DNA of 6,595 nt from Candidatus Zhuqueibacterota bacterium 4484_219 (GTDB lineage Bacteria > Zhuqueibacterota > JdFR-76 > 4484-219), in NCBI GenBank assembly GCA_002085035.1, contig MZGM01000075.1, positions 1-6,595 on the forward strand, read 5' to 3'. Each line of letters begins with the position of its first letter. Positions within the stretch are counted from its first letter, which is position 1. Both the position numbers and the translations under genes were made by a program. Below are positions 6,414-6,595 of this stretch, in pieces. Below the pieces are notes generated by a model. That model was given only the letters and a program-made list of their open reading frames with translations. It was not told the origin of the DNA and searched no databases.

Positions 6414-6595
6414 CTACTTCACCAGATAGATTTCTTGCTGAGGAGTAGACAAAAACTCAGCGCCACTTTCTTGCACCACTACCATTTCCTCAATAGTAGC
6501 AACACCGTAACCTTCTACTGTTACTCGTGGTTCGAGGGTGTAAACCTGACCTGCTTCTATTTTCTTAAACGGTAGTTTTTTGTAACGATCCCAGA
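6414..6595 (-). CDS. M24 family metallopeptidase (Xaa-Pro aminopeptidase-like), C-terminal fragment
   Basis: On the minus strand an open frame enters from the right edge (first whole codon at 6593-6591) and gives 59 residues before a TAG at 6416-6414. The fragment matches the end of the pita-bread fold of M24 peptidases: GQVYTLEP, a short loop, GYGVATIEEMVVV, then a GAEFLS turn and the final QEIYLVK strand. In the family, the Glu of the EP motif (fragment residue 21) and the Glu of the IEE/IED motif (residue 35) coordinate the two catalytic metal ions, and both are present. Such enzymes release the N-terminal residue ahead of proline or cleave related dipeptides. The usual EPG reads EPR here. 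The metal-binding Asp and His residues and the start codon lie outside the window, so the exact subfamily (PepP, PepQ or another creatinase-like member) cannot be assigned. Tex lies downstream on the same strand, 223 bases from this stop. Confidence 0.85.
   Translation of the reverse strand, partial: WDRYKKLPFKKIEAGQVYTLEPRVTVEGYGVATIEEMVVVQESGAEFLSTPQQEIYLVK

Overview
The window looks like chromosomal DNA from a Gram-negative, moderately AT-rich bacterium. An outer-membrane beta-barrel-like protein argues for a diderm cell. The style of that protein, together with a type 2 isopentenyl-diphosphate isomerase, would fit the Fibrobacterota-Chlorobiota-Bacteroidota superphylum or related candidate phyla (KSB1, Calditrichota, Marinimicrobia or Cloacimonadota-like). 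This placement is an inference from protein character, not a database result.

Layout. The left part is read rightward: the 3' part of a large beta-barrel protein gene (cut by the left edge), a ComF-family phosphoribosyltransferase whose ribosome binding site overlaps the barrel gene's stop, a 136-bp AT-rich gap, a type 2 isopentenyl-diphosphate isomerase (fni/idi2), and one base later a GTG-started polyprenyl synthetase. The right part is read leftward: the very end of an M24-family metallopeptidase gene (cut by the right edge), a 223-bp intergenic leader, then the transcription accessory protein gene tex. The prenyl synthetase and tex converge across a 60-bp gap with no convincing terminator.

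How the genes work together. The isomerase and the prenyl synthetase form a clear two-gene isoprenoid module: the first makes dimethylallyl diphosphate from isopentenyl diphosphate, and the second condenses these units into an allylic chain, most likely of short length (C15-C20) judging from the residues before the first Asp-rich motif. The tight spacing implies coupled translation. The barrel protein and ComF are probably co-transcribed but have no obvious shared job. Tex and the peptidase are housekeeping-type genes in a separate leftward run.

I found no RNA gene, insertion sequence, CRISPR array, attachment site or defence system. I do not see an undescribed system here. The least explained items are the beta-barrel protein and a small GCAA-loop hairpin in the tex leader.
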